NCBI GenBank assembly: GCA_023078555.1
Contig: CM041197.1
Span: 8,030,842-8,094,841 of the forward strand
From: Ulva prolifera
Taxonomy: Eukaryota > Chlorophyta > Ulvophyceae > Ulvales > Ulvaceae
Length of the DNA: 64,000 nt
Direction of reading: 5' to 3'
Under the pieces are notes generated by a model. That model searched no databases and was not told the origin of the DNA. It saw nothing but the letters and a program-made list of their open reading frames with translations. Position numbers and translations under genes: made by a program. This document shows positions 50,102 to 61,714 of the stretch, one piece after another. Numbering within the stretch: position 1 is the first letter of the stretch; the number at the start of each line of letters is the position of its first letter.

Positions 50102-53100
50102 TCACACGTCACTGACAACACCTGCCAGCTCCATGTCGTCCATCACAAACACCTCGCTCCCACCACTGCCAGATTCGTTTTCCTCCTCCTCCTCGCTACT
50201 ATCACACATGCTCGCCAGCAGTTCGGCCGGCACCCCCTCCCCGAGAACCACGAGCGCCTCTGCGGCGTCCTCGCTGTCGCTCCAGCTCAGCTCCGCAGCA
50301 TGCCGCGCCACGCCGTGCCGCAGCGCGGTCACCGCGGCGGCACCGGCGCCACCCGGCGCCAGCACCGCGGCCGCGCCGCCGTCGGCCCCGGCCGGCAGCC
50401 GCGACAGCCGCAGCAGAGCACGCAGGCTGCACAGCACAGCCACGGCCGGCGCAGCCGCCGCGGTGCGCGTCACCCCCGCGCACAGCCGCCGCAGCAGCAG
50501 GCCCTGAGCGTCCAGCAGCGCGGTGTGCTGCGCGCGCTGCGGCGCGGCCGCGCCAGCGGCGGCAAGCGCCGCGGCGCTGTGCAGCATGACCGCGGCCTCC
50601 ATCGGCCGCGCCGGCTCCGCCGCAGTCCGCGACATCGCATCGCGGAGGCTCTGCGCCGCTGCGGGGCTCGTGAGTGCCGCGCCGCTCTCCGCAAGCGCCC
50701 ACGCAATGTGCGCTGCGGTCTGCGATGTGAAATCCCCAGCGGACCGCTGGAGCGCCGCCTGTAGCTCCTCCGCCACGGCCTCCCCCCCGGCCCGCCGGCG
50801 CCGCTGTGCCTTGCCACCCTCCGCCTCCTCACCCTCCCACACCGACTCGGCTGCGCCAGCATCGCGCAGGCCGAGCCCCATGCCGGTCTTCACGAGCCCC
50901 CCGCACGTGCACGCGAGCTCCTGCGCACTCATCGCCGCGGCCGCGTCACGCGCCGCAGTCTGCAGCCGCCGCGCCAGCCGCCCCTCCACCCGGTGGCCGC
51001 CGACTCCCAGCGCCCACAGCACGTTCGCAACCTCCTGGCCGTTGAACCGCCGTGCCGCGTTCTCCAGCACGGAGCGGAACCTGCCGGGGTCGTCGTCTGC
51101 AAAGACAGCGCCGCGGCCGCGCGCCGCCGCCCACACGATGTTCGCGGTCGCCTGCGGCGGCACGCGCGCCACCGCTTCGTCAGCATCCGCCTCACTCCCG
51201 CTCTCCCCCGCCGCCTGTCCCCGGCGCTCCTCGGTTGCGGCGTGGAGGACGAACGTTGCAAGGAGCGTGTCCTGCTGTACGCCCCAGGGGATGCCGAGGC
51301 GGCTGCAGGATGTGAGGATCGCCGCGATCTCGATCGCCGAGAACTCGGTGACGTGGTGGGCAACACACTGCATCACCAGGGCCTGCTCTGCCGCCGGCAA
51401 TGCGATCTGCACCAGCGCCCACGACTCAGGTGACATGCAGCACACATTTCCACGATTCTGCACCCAAAACGAGAGATGTAGGCAGACAGACCCGCATGCG
51501 CTGCGGGAGGAGAGTCGCTCCCATGCATGCGGTACATCTCGTGACTGTTCGTCTGTTTCTTCGTCCCATCACGGGACGACAACAATGGCTGGGGACGGGT
51601 GCATCTAGGCGCCCCATTCAGTCACAACGGGACACGGCGGAAGCGACAGCGAGCTCCAACCTTGGCTAAATTCCGATTGGCAAATCTCGCGTTGTCTGTG
51701 TCCCTATGGTCACAGCCATGTAATCATTCATGCATACATAAACACCCGTCCCATGTTCATCCGCTACGATACCCCGTCCCATGTTCATCCGCTACGATAC
51801 CCCGTTCTCTGAAAATTTGCGGTGCGTGAGGAGATGGTTTCCTGCTGGCTGTACGCCAGCGCTGTTTGCTGCAACGGCTTTGACGGTCATGCGACGATGG
51901 GCTGCGTGGTTGATGACTAGCTGCTTCCTTGTGAAGCTGGATGCCTGTGTTTTTTCTAATTGTGAAGACGCTTTTGAAGTTTCTCATGTGCAGCGCACTT
52001 GCCCGTAGTGGGTGTGCACTGGCCTGGTGAATGAGTGGATTTGCGTGTGAGTTCCTAGCAATGGCTCGGTGCCCGGCCTCTGTCCTTTGTAACTACATAA
52101 ACACCCGGCCCGGCCTAGTGCCATGACTGCGTGAGTGGATTTGCGTGTGTATTCCTGGCAACGGCTCGCTGCCCGGCCTCTGTCCTTTGTAACTACATAA
52201 ACACCCTTGCATTCATGCGGTGCAAGTAGCGGGAAGTAAACACCCTTGCGGGAAGTAAACACCCTTGCGGGGTGCGGCAGGTGCGCAGGGGCAGCGCAGG
52301 AGCGCACCCTCAGCTATGTCATCCCTCATGCATACGTTAACACCCTTGCGTTCATGCATTGCAAGTAGCGGGAAGCGGCAGGAGCGCACCCCCAGCTTTG
52401 AGAGCCCGGTGCATGACGACACCAGCTCCGGCACAGAGCACGTCGGCAGTAGCCTGCGGCTTGCGGCGAGCAGCGGCGCCAGCTGCGCCTCCACCTCGTT
52501 TGCGGGCCCGCCGGCCGTTGCCCCCTCTGTGACCCCCCACCCGATCGGCTCCGCGACGTGCTCAGGATCCCCTCTGACGGCAGCATCAAGCGGCGGTGTG
52601 CAGGGCGCAGCCCCTTCAAGATCACTACTCTGCCCCGGCGCGGGGGCCTTGTCACCCGCACGCGTTGCGTGGACCCCGGCCACAGCGCCGGCGGTGCATG
52701 ACGATTGTGCCGAGTCTCCGTCGACGCTGCCGCCGGCGCTGTCTCGGGGGTCCACGTCTGCTGTGCTGTCATCCTCCGGCTGCGGTGCGGCGGCGGCGGC
52801 CACGGCGGTGAACGAGACTGAGCGCGTGACCCCCAGAGCGCCCAGGGCCCAGACCGCGTTTGCAAACCCGAGGGCGGTGAATGCGTCGTGGGCCTGCGGG
52901 CGGTGGGCAGTGCTGCCCAGCGCGCCGGGGCCTCCAACACCGCCGCTGCTGCGGGCGGTGCCTTTGTCCGCTTCGCTTTCATGCATGTAGGGCATGCAGA
53001 AGTGGATGGTGCGCTCGGCGAGCGCCGCTGCTTGAGCGTCTGTCAGAGGCACCTGCAGTCGGTACCCACGCGTGTTCCATAGGGAGGCGCAAGGGACGGA

Positions 53101-54887
53101 ATCACCTCGTTTCACGCAACACATGCGCAGACACCCTCAGAGCACCCACCTGCCGGCCCTGGGAGGAGTTCACACTTGGAGGTGCACCGTGCCAAGCCCC
53201 AACTAGCATCACAACCGTCAGCGCTGCCGCACAGTTAGTCAAGGTGCATTCGAACTCATTCAGCAATGTCCACCGCGGACATTGGCAGCCCGCGACAAGA
53301 GGCCCGGTACGAGGACAGTCAGCGCCGCACCTCGAGCTTCGCGCACGCCCACGCCACGTTTGACGTGCCCCGGGCGCTCAGCTCCGGCAGCGCAGCGAGA
53401 GCGCGCTCCGCGACACCCGCCGCCGCCGCGCGGTCCTGCGCCCGCCCGAGCGCCGCCACCGCCCACAGGCACGTGCTCAGCCCCCTCGGCACCATCTCTG
53501 CGGCGCGCCGCTGCGCCGCCTCCACCAGCGCGTCACACAACTCGTCCAGGCCGCACTCCGGCGCAGGTGCGTCGGCTGCGCTCAGCGCAGCCACGCCGTC
53601 CGCGCCCCCCCCGCTCGGCTGCGCATCAAAGCCTGCGCCGCCTTCTAGACTCCCCCGCCATCTCGATGGCACCGCCGACGGCCGCTCAGTCCCCTGAGCT
53701 TGCATGTGTCCGGAACCATCCAGTGCGTTTGCCTGAACACCCCCCCCAGGCCCCCACGCTTCCTCGTCGGTGCTCCAATCATCAAGTGGAGACCAGTGTG
53801 GCCCCCGCGGCGCGGCCCCATCAGAGGCCATGCGTAGGGGGGCGCTGGAGGCGTACGCCCAGAGGAGGGTTGTGACGTTGCGCGGATTGCATGCTGGGAG
53901 GACGCGGAGGGCCGCGCCGCGCAGCGCGCCGGCGACCGCCGGTGGCAGCGGCACGTCGAGCTTCGCGGCCGCCCACGTCAAGTTCACGATCTGCTCCATC
54001 GGGTAGCGCGAGAGGCTGGCGAGGTGGTCGCCGGCGAAACGCTGCCAGAACAGCGGGCACGTGACGCCGAGGCGGACCTGGGCGACTGCGAGCTGTGAGA
54101 TGCTGAGGGGGTCAGCGTAGGTGCGGGAGGATGACGCGGCGCGGTTGAGCAGCTGCAGTGTGGCGTTGAAGCACTTGGGGTGGCTGTGGAGGTGCTGCTG
54201 CAGGAAGGGGCTGCGGGCGGCCTGGTCTAGGACGAGCTCCGGATTGGACGTCTCGAGCTCTGAGCAGAGTTTGAGGAGGGTGTGGATGGAGTCGAGGAGA
54301 GTCTCGGTTGAAGGCGGCGCAGTGTGTGGCTTGGCGGAGAAAGCCCGCAGCGCCTTGGTCATGAGGCTGGGTCGGAGGGAGGCTGATGCATGGGTGGTGA
54401 CCCAGTCGACCCAGGCCTGTGTAGGGCCGAGGGGAGGGTTTGGGACCCATTGCCTTGCAGAGATGGTGACCGGTTTGTTTCGGAATTGGGGGGGTGCCCG
54501 GCTGGGATGTGGAGATGACGATTGAGTGGGCCGGTTCAGCGGGACCGGCTTGTGCATTGGGAAGGTTCCGGGACTGCGGTCTCGGGATTGTCGCTGCTTC
54601 TTTGCATGGACTGGTGCGTGGGTCAGCCTGCCTTGCCCTGGCGCGCCCAGAGATTGATCTGCGCGTTGGGATGCATCCACTACAGGCGAGGACCATGGCA
54701 GCGTGTAAGAAGATGGTGAAAAATCTGGTGTGCCAGGCGATGTGGAAAATCTCGGAAGCGAGTGGACGATGTGCGACGTGGACGTGTGGAGGGATTGCGT
54801 GGGAGCATGAGCTGGTCGGACAAGGAGACAGGCTGCCTGAGATCCCACTTGGCACCTGCAACTGCTATGTGAAGAAGGCTGAAGCAT
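50102..54887 (-). CDS. OPR-like helical-repeat protein, probably an organellar RNA factor
   Basis: Three exons on the minus strand: 54887-53331, 53052-52390, 51406-50102. All junctions are in phase 0, giving about 1,174 aa plus TGA. The frame holds many copies of a degenerate helical repeat centred on (A/V)NxxWAxAxL, for example VNLTWAAAKL near residue 301, STCLWAVAALG, SNVAWACAKLE, ANAVWALGALG, ANIVWAAARG and ANVLWALGVGG. This matches octotricopeptide-type (38-residue) proteins of green algae and related RAP/FASTK-like factors, which bind organelle transcripts. The first 160 residues are Ser/Pro/His/Arg-rich, as in an organelle targeting region. The C-terminus is acidic (Glu/Ser-rich). No RAP domain is visible. 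The start at 54887 is the first ATG after an in-frame stop at 54951-54953. The second intron (52389-51407) is full of tandem repeats. Antisense frames in the GC-rich exons are shadows. Confidence 0.8.
51746..51803. repeat. 28-bp tandem repeat in the OPR-like gene intron
   Basis: Two copies of a unit containing CCCATGTTCATCCGCTACGA sit head to tail in the second intron of the OPR-like gene. Confidence 0.85.
52033..52198 (+). repeat. 66-bp dispersed repeat, copies 2 and 3 (100-bp period)
   Basis: Two copies, 52033-52098 and 52133-52198, of the element also seen at 24710. They are spaced exactly 100 bp apart and both run in plus orientation, antisense to the OPR-like gene whose intron holds them. 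They differ from each other and from copy 1 at only a few positions. Confidence 0.88.
52197..52395. repeat. Nested repeats around the second donor of the OPR-like gene
   Basis: A 38-bp unit (AACACCCTTGC then about 12 bases then GCAAGTAGCGGGAA) occurs at 52197-52235 and 52337-52374. A GGGAAGTAAACACCCTTGC unit is duplicated at 52230-52268. A copy of the exon-end/donor block (minus strand AGCTGAGGGTGCGCTCCTGC) lies 82 bp inside the intron at about 52294-52314, mirroring the real donor at 52389. Confidence 0.8.
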
Positions 54888-57800
54888 CTGGCTTCTGCTA
54901 GCTGGGTTTGCTCCACGCCCTGTCGACTGCACTGATGCAAGGAATCTCAATCATGTTACCTCGACGACCCAAGACCTGCCCGATGCATGTGGGCAGCACT
55001 CATGTAGAAAGTTATCTGTGTATATCTCACTCTGTCGTATGCTGCGTGGCGCACCTAGAATGGCAATCTCAGATGGTACCAATCACTCGGACTGTTCTCC
55101 CTAGTCAATCATTAATCCTACGATTCAAACCAGTTCTGAGGTACAAAGCATAAAGATATCGTACTATAGACCACCACGGGCTTTCACTATTTGTCGTGCG
55201 GTAGGCCTGCGAGGATGAAGAGCTGGCAGTGCTGCAGGTCTACGCTATTTGTAAATCATCGACCGCGGAGTTGGTGAGATCGGGAGAGCTGTCCCCGTTT
55301 TCCTGTCTAGCTGGAAAGCTTGTTTCTCGCAGCCGGGGAATGGTTAGTTGCTGGATCCTCGTCTCATGGACGATGTGTGAACATCAGGCACTTCCAATGC
55401 ACAGCACGGAGCCACAAACAGAATCCCGATACTTCGGTCCATTGAATTGTCGACACACCATCCACACAAGTTGCATTGCTTGATGTGTGACAGTGAAATA
55501 CGATCCCAGCCATGAACAGGTGATGTTTCAAGCTTGACGTCGCTTGGCCCAAGTCATAGCAATACATGCCGCACTTCTTCAATCACTGCAGCGCACCATT
55601 CGTGCACGCGAGCATGAGAAGCACACTTCCGCCAGGATCCTGCGTCGCAGCCGTTGTGCACAGTAGGCGTTGAACGTTGAAGTTTGACGATGTTGGCATA
55701 TCTAGAGTCATTGAAGCATACGGCTCCGGCAGAGGGGTGGTGATCAGCTACTTGGGTCCCTGCACGACAGTTCGGAAGCATAGAGTTTGTTGCCGGTGCA
55801 CATGCAGGCGCTGTCGAATCTCATAGGTGGTTGTTCAGCTCGTTCTCGAAACTATGCGTTTGCGCAAGATGTCCAGCGCAGTGTCGCATGCGAAGCCCGG
55901 AAACGCGTCATGGGTGTGCAACAGCCGTCCATGAAAAGCAGCAGAGCCAAGACAGTCCCACCTTGTGTCTACAGCAGCCCTAGGTATGGCTCTGCTCATG
56001 TGTGCACCCGCCAGTCACCCAATTCTGGCCTGGCCATGACATTTGGCCGAGCTTCACCCACAGGACAGGCCAACTGCAGGGAAGAGGCACAGGGTCTCCC
56101 AGAAGTTGCCGTATCTTTCAAGCATCATGACATGGCTTCGTGCATCGTGGACACGCCAATTGCTAAATTTATGTTGGACTCCGCGGATGTTGATCACATG
56201 GCCGTGAGTGTTTGGTGTGACCACACTGCGCCTTGCATACCGACTGGACGGCTCGTCTTCCTGGATCACACAACCAAACATTAGCCATTATGATCATTGA
56301 CCTGTCTCTGCACATTCGACTTTCAGACGCGGTTTCCTGATGGTACAATGTGCTGCTTCCAGGGAGCTGACAGTTTCCCGGCTACATATGGAAGAACCAA
56401 GGTTAAGCCGTGTAAGACATGAACAAAATTGCATCGACGGTACGGTTACAACGCTTCTGTCCTGTTTTTGGGATCCCTAAGCTCCAGGCTGTCATCTGGG
56501 TTGAGGAAATTTCTTGCAAGCATGCCGCAGCCCTGCTGTCTCTTTGTGGAAAGTTCTAACCAATACCATGTCTTGGACGTGGCTGCGTCAACTAGATAGC
56601 CCTCGTCAGTAAACTGGTCACCTGTGTGGAGCGGCGGACAGGTTCAGCTTTAAGATGTTGAACTGTGGCAGTCCTTGATATGTCATCTATACCACGGACA
56701 TCTCAGAGATGGCGTCCTTCGTACAGTGTTCAGATCATGAATTGCCACAGAGAAACACCTCGACTCCAGCCATCCCTTATATTTGGCAAGCACGCGCAGG
56801 TGAGCCTGACGAGGTGAAAAGGCAGATGGCAGGCTCTGTTGCATCGATCGCCAGCCTCATGTCAGCCTGTGCTCTGCCAAGTCCCTGGGAGGCGATCAAC
56901 ATGCTCAAGTGCGTGTTCAATGCTGCCTGTCATGGGTTTCCACTACCACGGTGCAGACTGCACACCATCCACAGTGTTCATCATCCAGATCTGAGTGCAT
57001 CTGGTGGATCCCACAGCACAGACAAGGCCCAGTGACACCCGCCTCTCACCAAGAAAGTTTGCACCGCTGATGCCTGTCGCCTGAGTACTGACGACTCAGG
57101 CACAACCATGCTGGAACCATTCCGCCGCAGGAGTCTTGAGCACACTGCAACCTCTGTGCAGCCTGCAGCCTGCTCGTGGCCTCCTACATCCACGTCTTGC
57201 ATCTGTCACAACCTAGAGGCATCGCCAACTTTCACATGCAGACACCGATTCTCCATCCTGGCCAAATTGGTCCTTTTGGGGGGCTTTCCCGCATGCATGA
57301 GCCACTGCCCCAATGGTCCGACAACCAGAGCGAGGGCCACACCTCCTACGCACTGCTGGGCTTGGTGTGTGTACTGGCAAAGTTTGTGCCTCGCACTGCG
57401 TTATTTTGGTTCATACGAGTGGGATCTATCGCACACAGCCAGAGTGTTGCGGCGGTGCAAAGCAGGTGATGTGCTGCAGGATGAAGCCGCAGATCATGCA
57501 AATGTCAGAGTCAGACCTGATCTTGCGGATGATGGAGCTCCGCAAAACGCTGACGAGTGCGGGCCTAATGCTGTGTATGCAATTCGTGTGTTTGGACAGG
57601 TTCACGTACCATGCCCGGGGGCATATGGGTGTCCTTACACCAGCATGCATTGTCAATGGCCAAGCCGTTCACGCCTTTTTGTCAGTGCACTTGCAGGAGC
57701 TGACTTGCCTACACTCGTCCGGCGGAAACCAGGGTACTTGATCGACCCGGTGCGCCACAGCTCTTCACACCTGCCCCGTGTCAACTCGACAGCATTCTCC

Positions 57801-60500
57801 ACATCAGCCCAAACTACTCTTCATGCTACATTGGCATGCTGCGGCACGTGATGTGGACGCTGCAGCCCGGGCCTTCTACTGTGGCTGTCAATGCGGTGCC
57901 TTTTCTCAGGCTGCCAAATTGAAAGCAGGCCTTGCGCGGACATTTCTGTTTGTGTGCAATCACTTCTAGTGCTCTAGCTCTACAGTGCCGGCTGTTATCA
58001 CATCGAGCGGCACAATTTGCCTGTGTATCGCCACGCAGAGCTGTCAGAGCAGCTGGATATCCTTGCCATGGCGTTTGGTGCGGTTGATTCAGAGTGAGCA
58101 AGGTCCTGTATAAGATACGGCCAGTACATCTCCGCTGCTGCTGTGCTGAACATATGCACACGAGCTGATGAGCTATGCTCTCGTCCACGGCGTGAGAGGA
58201 AGTGTGTTTCCTGTACTGCGCTGTCTGTACGCACGCCTCTCGCCTGGCCGGCCGCAGTGTATTTCGAGGGGATGCATTGGCTGGGACGTGGCGCTGCGGC
58301 CGCCGCCCCCAGGGCAAGTCGTGGTGCGCAATTGACAAGTACTTGCCTCTTGACTCCCTCCCGGAATCTGAACCCTCCAGATGCAGGGCAAGCAAGTAGG
58401 TGCACAGCGTGAATCTCGTTGCGAGCCCATCTGGAGCGAAGAACTGGCATGCTTAAGGGCTGTGTTGTACTGCTGTGATGTGACCGCTATGCCACTGGAC
58501 CCTCACCGATCACAGCGTATAAGGGCCCTGTGGTATAGTGTCCAAATCACTGTAGCACAGCAGCCAGACATCACATAATGATATTATCAAGGCGCCCGTG
58601 TTGCTACGTGCCTCTGCCTGCGTGCCTGCAGGTCAAAGACACAGGCTGCCTGCACAGCACACAGTTGCTGTGTGCTCTGTGTGAACCAGTCCAGATCACC
58701 AATTTGTGCAACACCGATGGGGCGCTACACCGATGTAGTTCACAGATCATTGTTCAGCAGTCAGTCGCTGAACCGGTCGCAAGGCTGTGCCAGCATGTCG
58801 GTGCAAACCTGTCGATCCTCTTTGAGCAAAAGCCGGCATCAGGACAAAGGCCATATGTTTGTGATCGTGGTGTCCTCATGCCGCAAACGCAGCAAATGTT
58901 AAGGTCAAGTAAATCTAGATCCACTTCGGAAGTCGGGGACGTTGGGGTGGCCAAGCTTGGGACATCGGCAAATCCGGATAATCGGGACCACATCTGTGAA
59001 GCACGAGAGGTGGTGATTTTTCAGGCTCATCTGGTGCTGCATGCAGAGTGTGGACAGCCGTATACAGCACGCTCTGGCAGTCATGGCCACGCTCATGCCT
59101 CATGTAGATGTCGAGGTCTCCCTCCAGGAGCAAGACCAAGTGTGGTGGACGTTTCAAACCCTCGTGGAGAGTCGCTCTGCCTCCAGCCTGAACCGGCCTG
59201 TGTAGGGAGCAGCTCAGGTAGCCAAGCAGCAGCTCAGGTAGCCAAGCAGCTCAGGTAGCCAAGCACCAGACTGAATCGCCATGCAGTGTGCATACCATGA
59301 CACGCCTGCTGCTGCAGTACATCCTGCATCTGTGCAGCGATCTTGTAGACTGCTCTGTGTTCCATCCATGGCAAGTCTGGTTGGCTGACCGATACCTGTT
59401 CCAGATGAATATCATGCAGTGCGGACTGTGTCACTTACCAAGAGCAAGACTGAAAGAAACTCCAGTTCGTGGTCACGAAGTGGAACCATCCCAATACTCA
59501 CCATCAGACTCTCACAGCAAATCTGGCCTGTACACAATGCAGAGTGAAGTGAAATTAGGAGTCAAGCCATGTGCTGGGTGCTGCAGCATTTCTTTTAATG
59601 TGCGCCGTCGACTTGTAAAATCATCACATTCAACTGATAGCATGTAAAATGAACTGGCGTGACATGCTGAGTGCCATTGTTGAGGAACGTTTTGCAATGT
59701 GGCGCATATCCCAAGTCCATTTTTTGGTGTATGTGTATATTTTTTAATATCCGAAGTCCAAACAACTCGAGTCGTTAGGGAAAAAAATGGTGCAGGTTTC
59801 TAGCCAACTACGCCATGCACTGGGGTTTGTTGATTAGTGACACTGCATTCTATAGTGCAAGAGCTTTACATGCTAGCACGGGTATGAAAGTGCAGGTGGA
59901 TCTGTGAGAATTTGATCACATCACACACTAACCTGAAAAACCTCGCCTAGATTTTGCTTGTAACAATCTTGTCGAACTTGCATTAACCTTTTAGAACCAT
60001 TTGTTTATCCAGTGTCACGTTCTGTCCCTCGATGTTGATACATTGATTACAACCAATTTACGCACGCCTGCTGGCCCAACGAAACACACAATGATGCTCT
60101 GTGGCTTCAAAAAATCCCATTTTTATGTCAAAATGTTTGAAGTATCACATAACAACATTGTTCCCACTCAACAGTCGAACTTCACCGAAGAAAGGCTGCA
60201 ACATAGCGGTGCATGCCTTGACCAAACACAATCCCTCCTTGACTTCGCTATTATAGCTCTCATACTCGCAACACAAGATGTTGAACCACCCGATGTCAAG
60301 CCTGAGGATGGTTCTACACTGCACCATCGGCACAGGCCTGACAGCTGGCACATTCAGCCACGCACACACGCGGCCCGCGTCTGCGATCTGCGCTGCCCGC
60401 CATATGTGCGTGATACACGACTCAGCACCGTTGTCTGGCGCTTGGATCCATTCCGATACATGCGAAAAATGCGACAGTGCCGCAATCGAACGTCCGCAGC
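54888..60500. other. 5.6-kb stretch without a recognised gene
   Basis: Lies upstream of the OPR-like gene and downstream of the CONSTANS-like gene. The longest open frames are on the plus strand (55787-56284, 165 codons; 57108-57851, 247 codons; 58578-59258, 226 codons). None shows a domain I know and base composition is intermediate. The last 900 bases (59640-60500) are AT-rich, fitting a 3' UTR or spacer. Confidence 0.45.
59208..59265. repeat. Short tandem repeat, three copies
   Basis: AGCTCAGGTAGCCAAGC occurs three times within 58 bp (starts near 59211, 59231 and 59248) with slightly different spacers. Confidence 0.85.
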
Positions 60501-61714
60501 TCACATCAACGGGATACCGGCAGCTTGTGCAGCAAGAATCTCATCTTTCCGGGCAAAACGTCCCTTGATGCGAGGCCGAACTTCCGCATACCGTTTGCGA
60601 CTTGCATAGCGGATGGTCTTCTTAAATTGGCGAGTCTTCTTCTTCTCCCAGAATCGGTGTACCTTCATCCGTCGCTCTTGGAGTGCGCCAAACCTTTCCG
60701 CGTCCATGGGCATCAAACTGATGGGCAAAAAATTGTCGAAACAAGGCTCAATCGCGCCTGAGGAAATGGGTGTATGTACAGATGAGGAAGGAGACGCTGC
60801 GTGGGCGGAGTCGTCAGGGAACGGGACTGAGTCGTCCGCGCTGCCTTGTGGCGCACTTGCTGGTACGATAGCCACGGGATCGAGATCAAAGGGAAGCGCA
60901 GTGACAAGTGTCGTGTTCAACGCCGCGGCTGCATCGGCTGCATCGGCTGCATCAGCGTCTGGGACCAGGCAATCGGCCAGAATGTCGGATGACCCATTCT
61001 CGAACGCGAAGCCAAAATCGTCCAGCCCCGCATCAAACCCAAAGAGCTGCAGCGAACATCAGCATCAATGCAGTGGATATCATCATATCATGCGGCTTGT
61101 AAGGCAGCGCAGGCCATGCCCGATTAGTGCGACAGAGAAAAGACCCAATTATCAGCCAATAATGATTCTGTACATACACAGGTCTCCTGAGGAAAACGCA
61201 CATCATCAGATATGAAACCCTTAGCCAGGTTACTGTTCACGTAGTCGAGCGAGGTCCTCCCGGGGGCCTTGGCTGCGGTGTCGGGCACTGCGAAAAATGC
61301 ATCATCGTCGAAAGAAAGATCCAAGCTGCCTAGCTTACCCTGCATGTAGCAAAATATTGATACATCTGTTCTTCATTGTGGGGTATGCTGGACCAAGCAA
61401 CTGGATGGCACACAAGGTGTGTGTCAACAGATGACCTCATCACGAACCCGCAAAGGTCTGTGGCTCACCTCATCAGCTTTGGCTTCGGTGGGATCTTTTG
61501 GATCGCAGAACGCATCTGGAACGGTTGGAATTTCGAAAAATGGGTCCACGCTGTCCTCTCTATCCTGATTGCCGATGGGCACTCTTACGTGGGAAGCAGC
61601 CAGAGGATGAGCCTGATGGACAGTTACATCACAGAGTTCACACAGGTACGCATTATCATTCTGGCAGAAGACCTTTGCGGGGGCGCTGCAAACTACACAC
61701 TTTCTGTCGGACAT
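60501..61714 (-). CDS. CONSTANS-like transcription factor (one B-box plus CCT domain)
   Basis: Three exons on the minus strand: 61714-61469, 61339-61178, 61046-60501, all phase 0, giving 317 aa plus TGA. CONSTANS-like proteins link light and clock signals to transcription; the CCT domain binds DNA, usually with NF-Y subunits. The N-terminal B-box zinc site uses Cys6, Cys9, Cys17, Asp20, Cys25, Cys28, His33 and His42. The middle is acidic and Phe/Asp-rich ([24 protein letters not shown]), as in activation regions, and includes a short Asp-Ala-Ala repeat. The CCT domain is at 260-303 ([20 protein letters not shown] then RPRIKGRF). A single B-box resembles the Chlamydomonas CONSTANS homologue more than plant CO with two. 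Introns use GTGAGC and GTATGT donors, closer to the general eukaryotic consensus than most others here. Confidence 0.94.

Noticed and set aside
50523..51608. 361-codon plus-strand frame
   Set aside because: Antisense of the third OPR-like exon; Ala/Arg/Ser-rich with no repeat pattern, whereas the minus strand has WAxAxL repeats.
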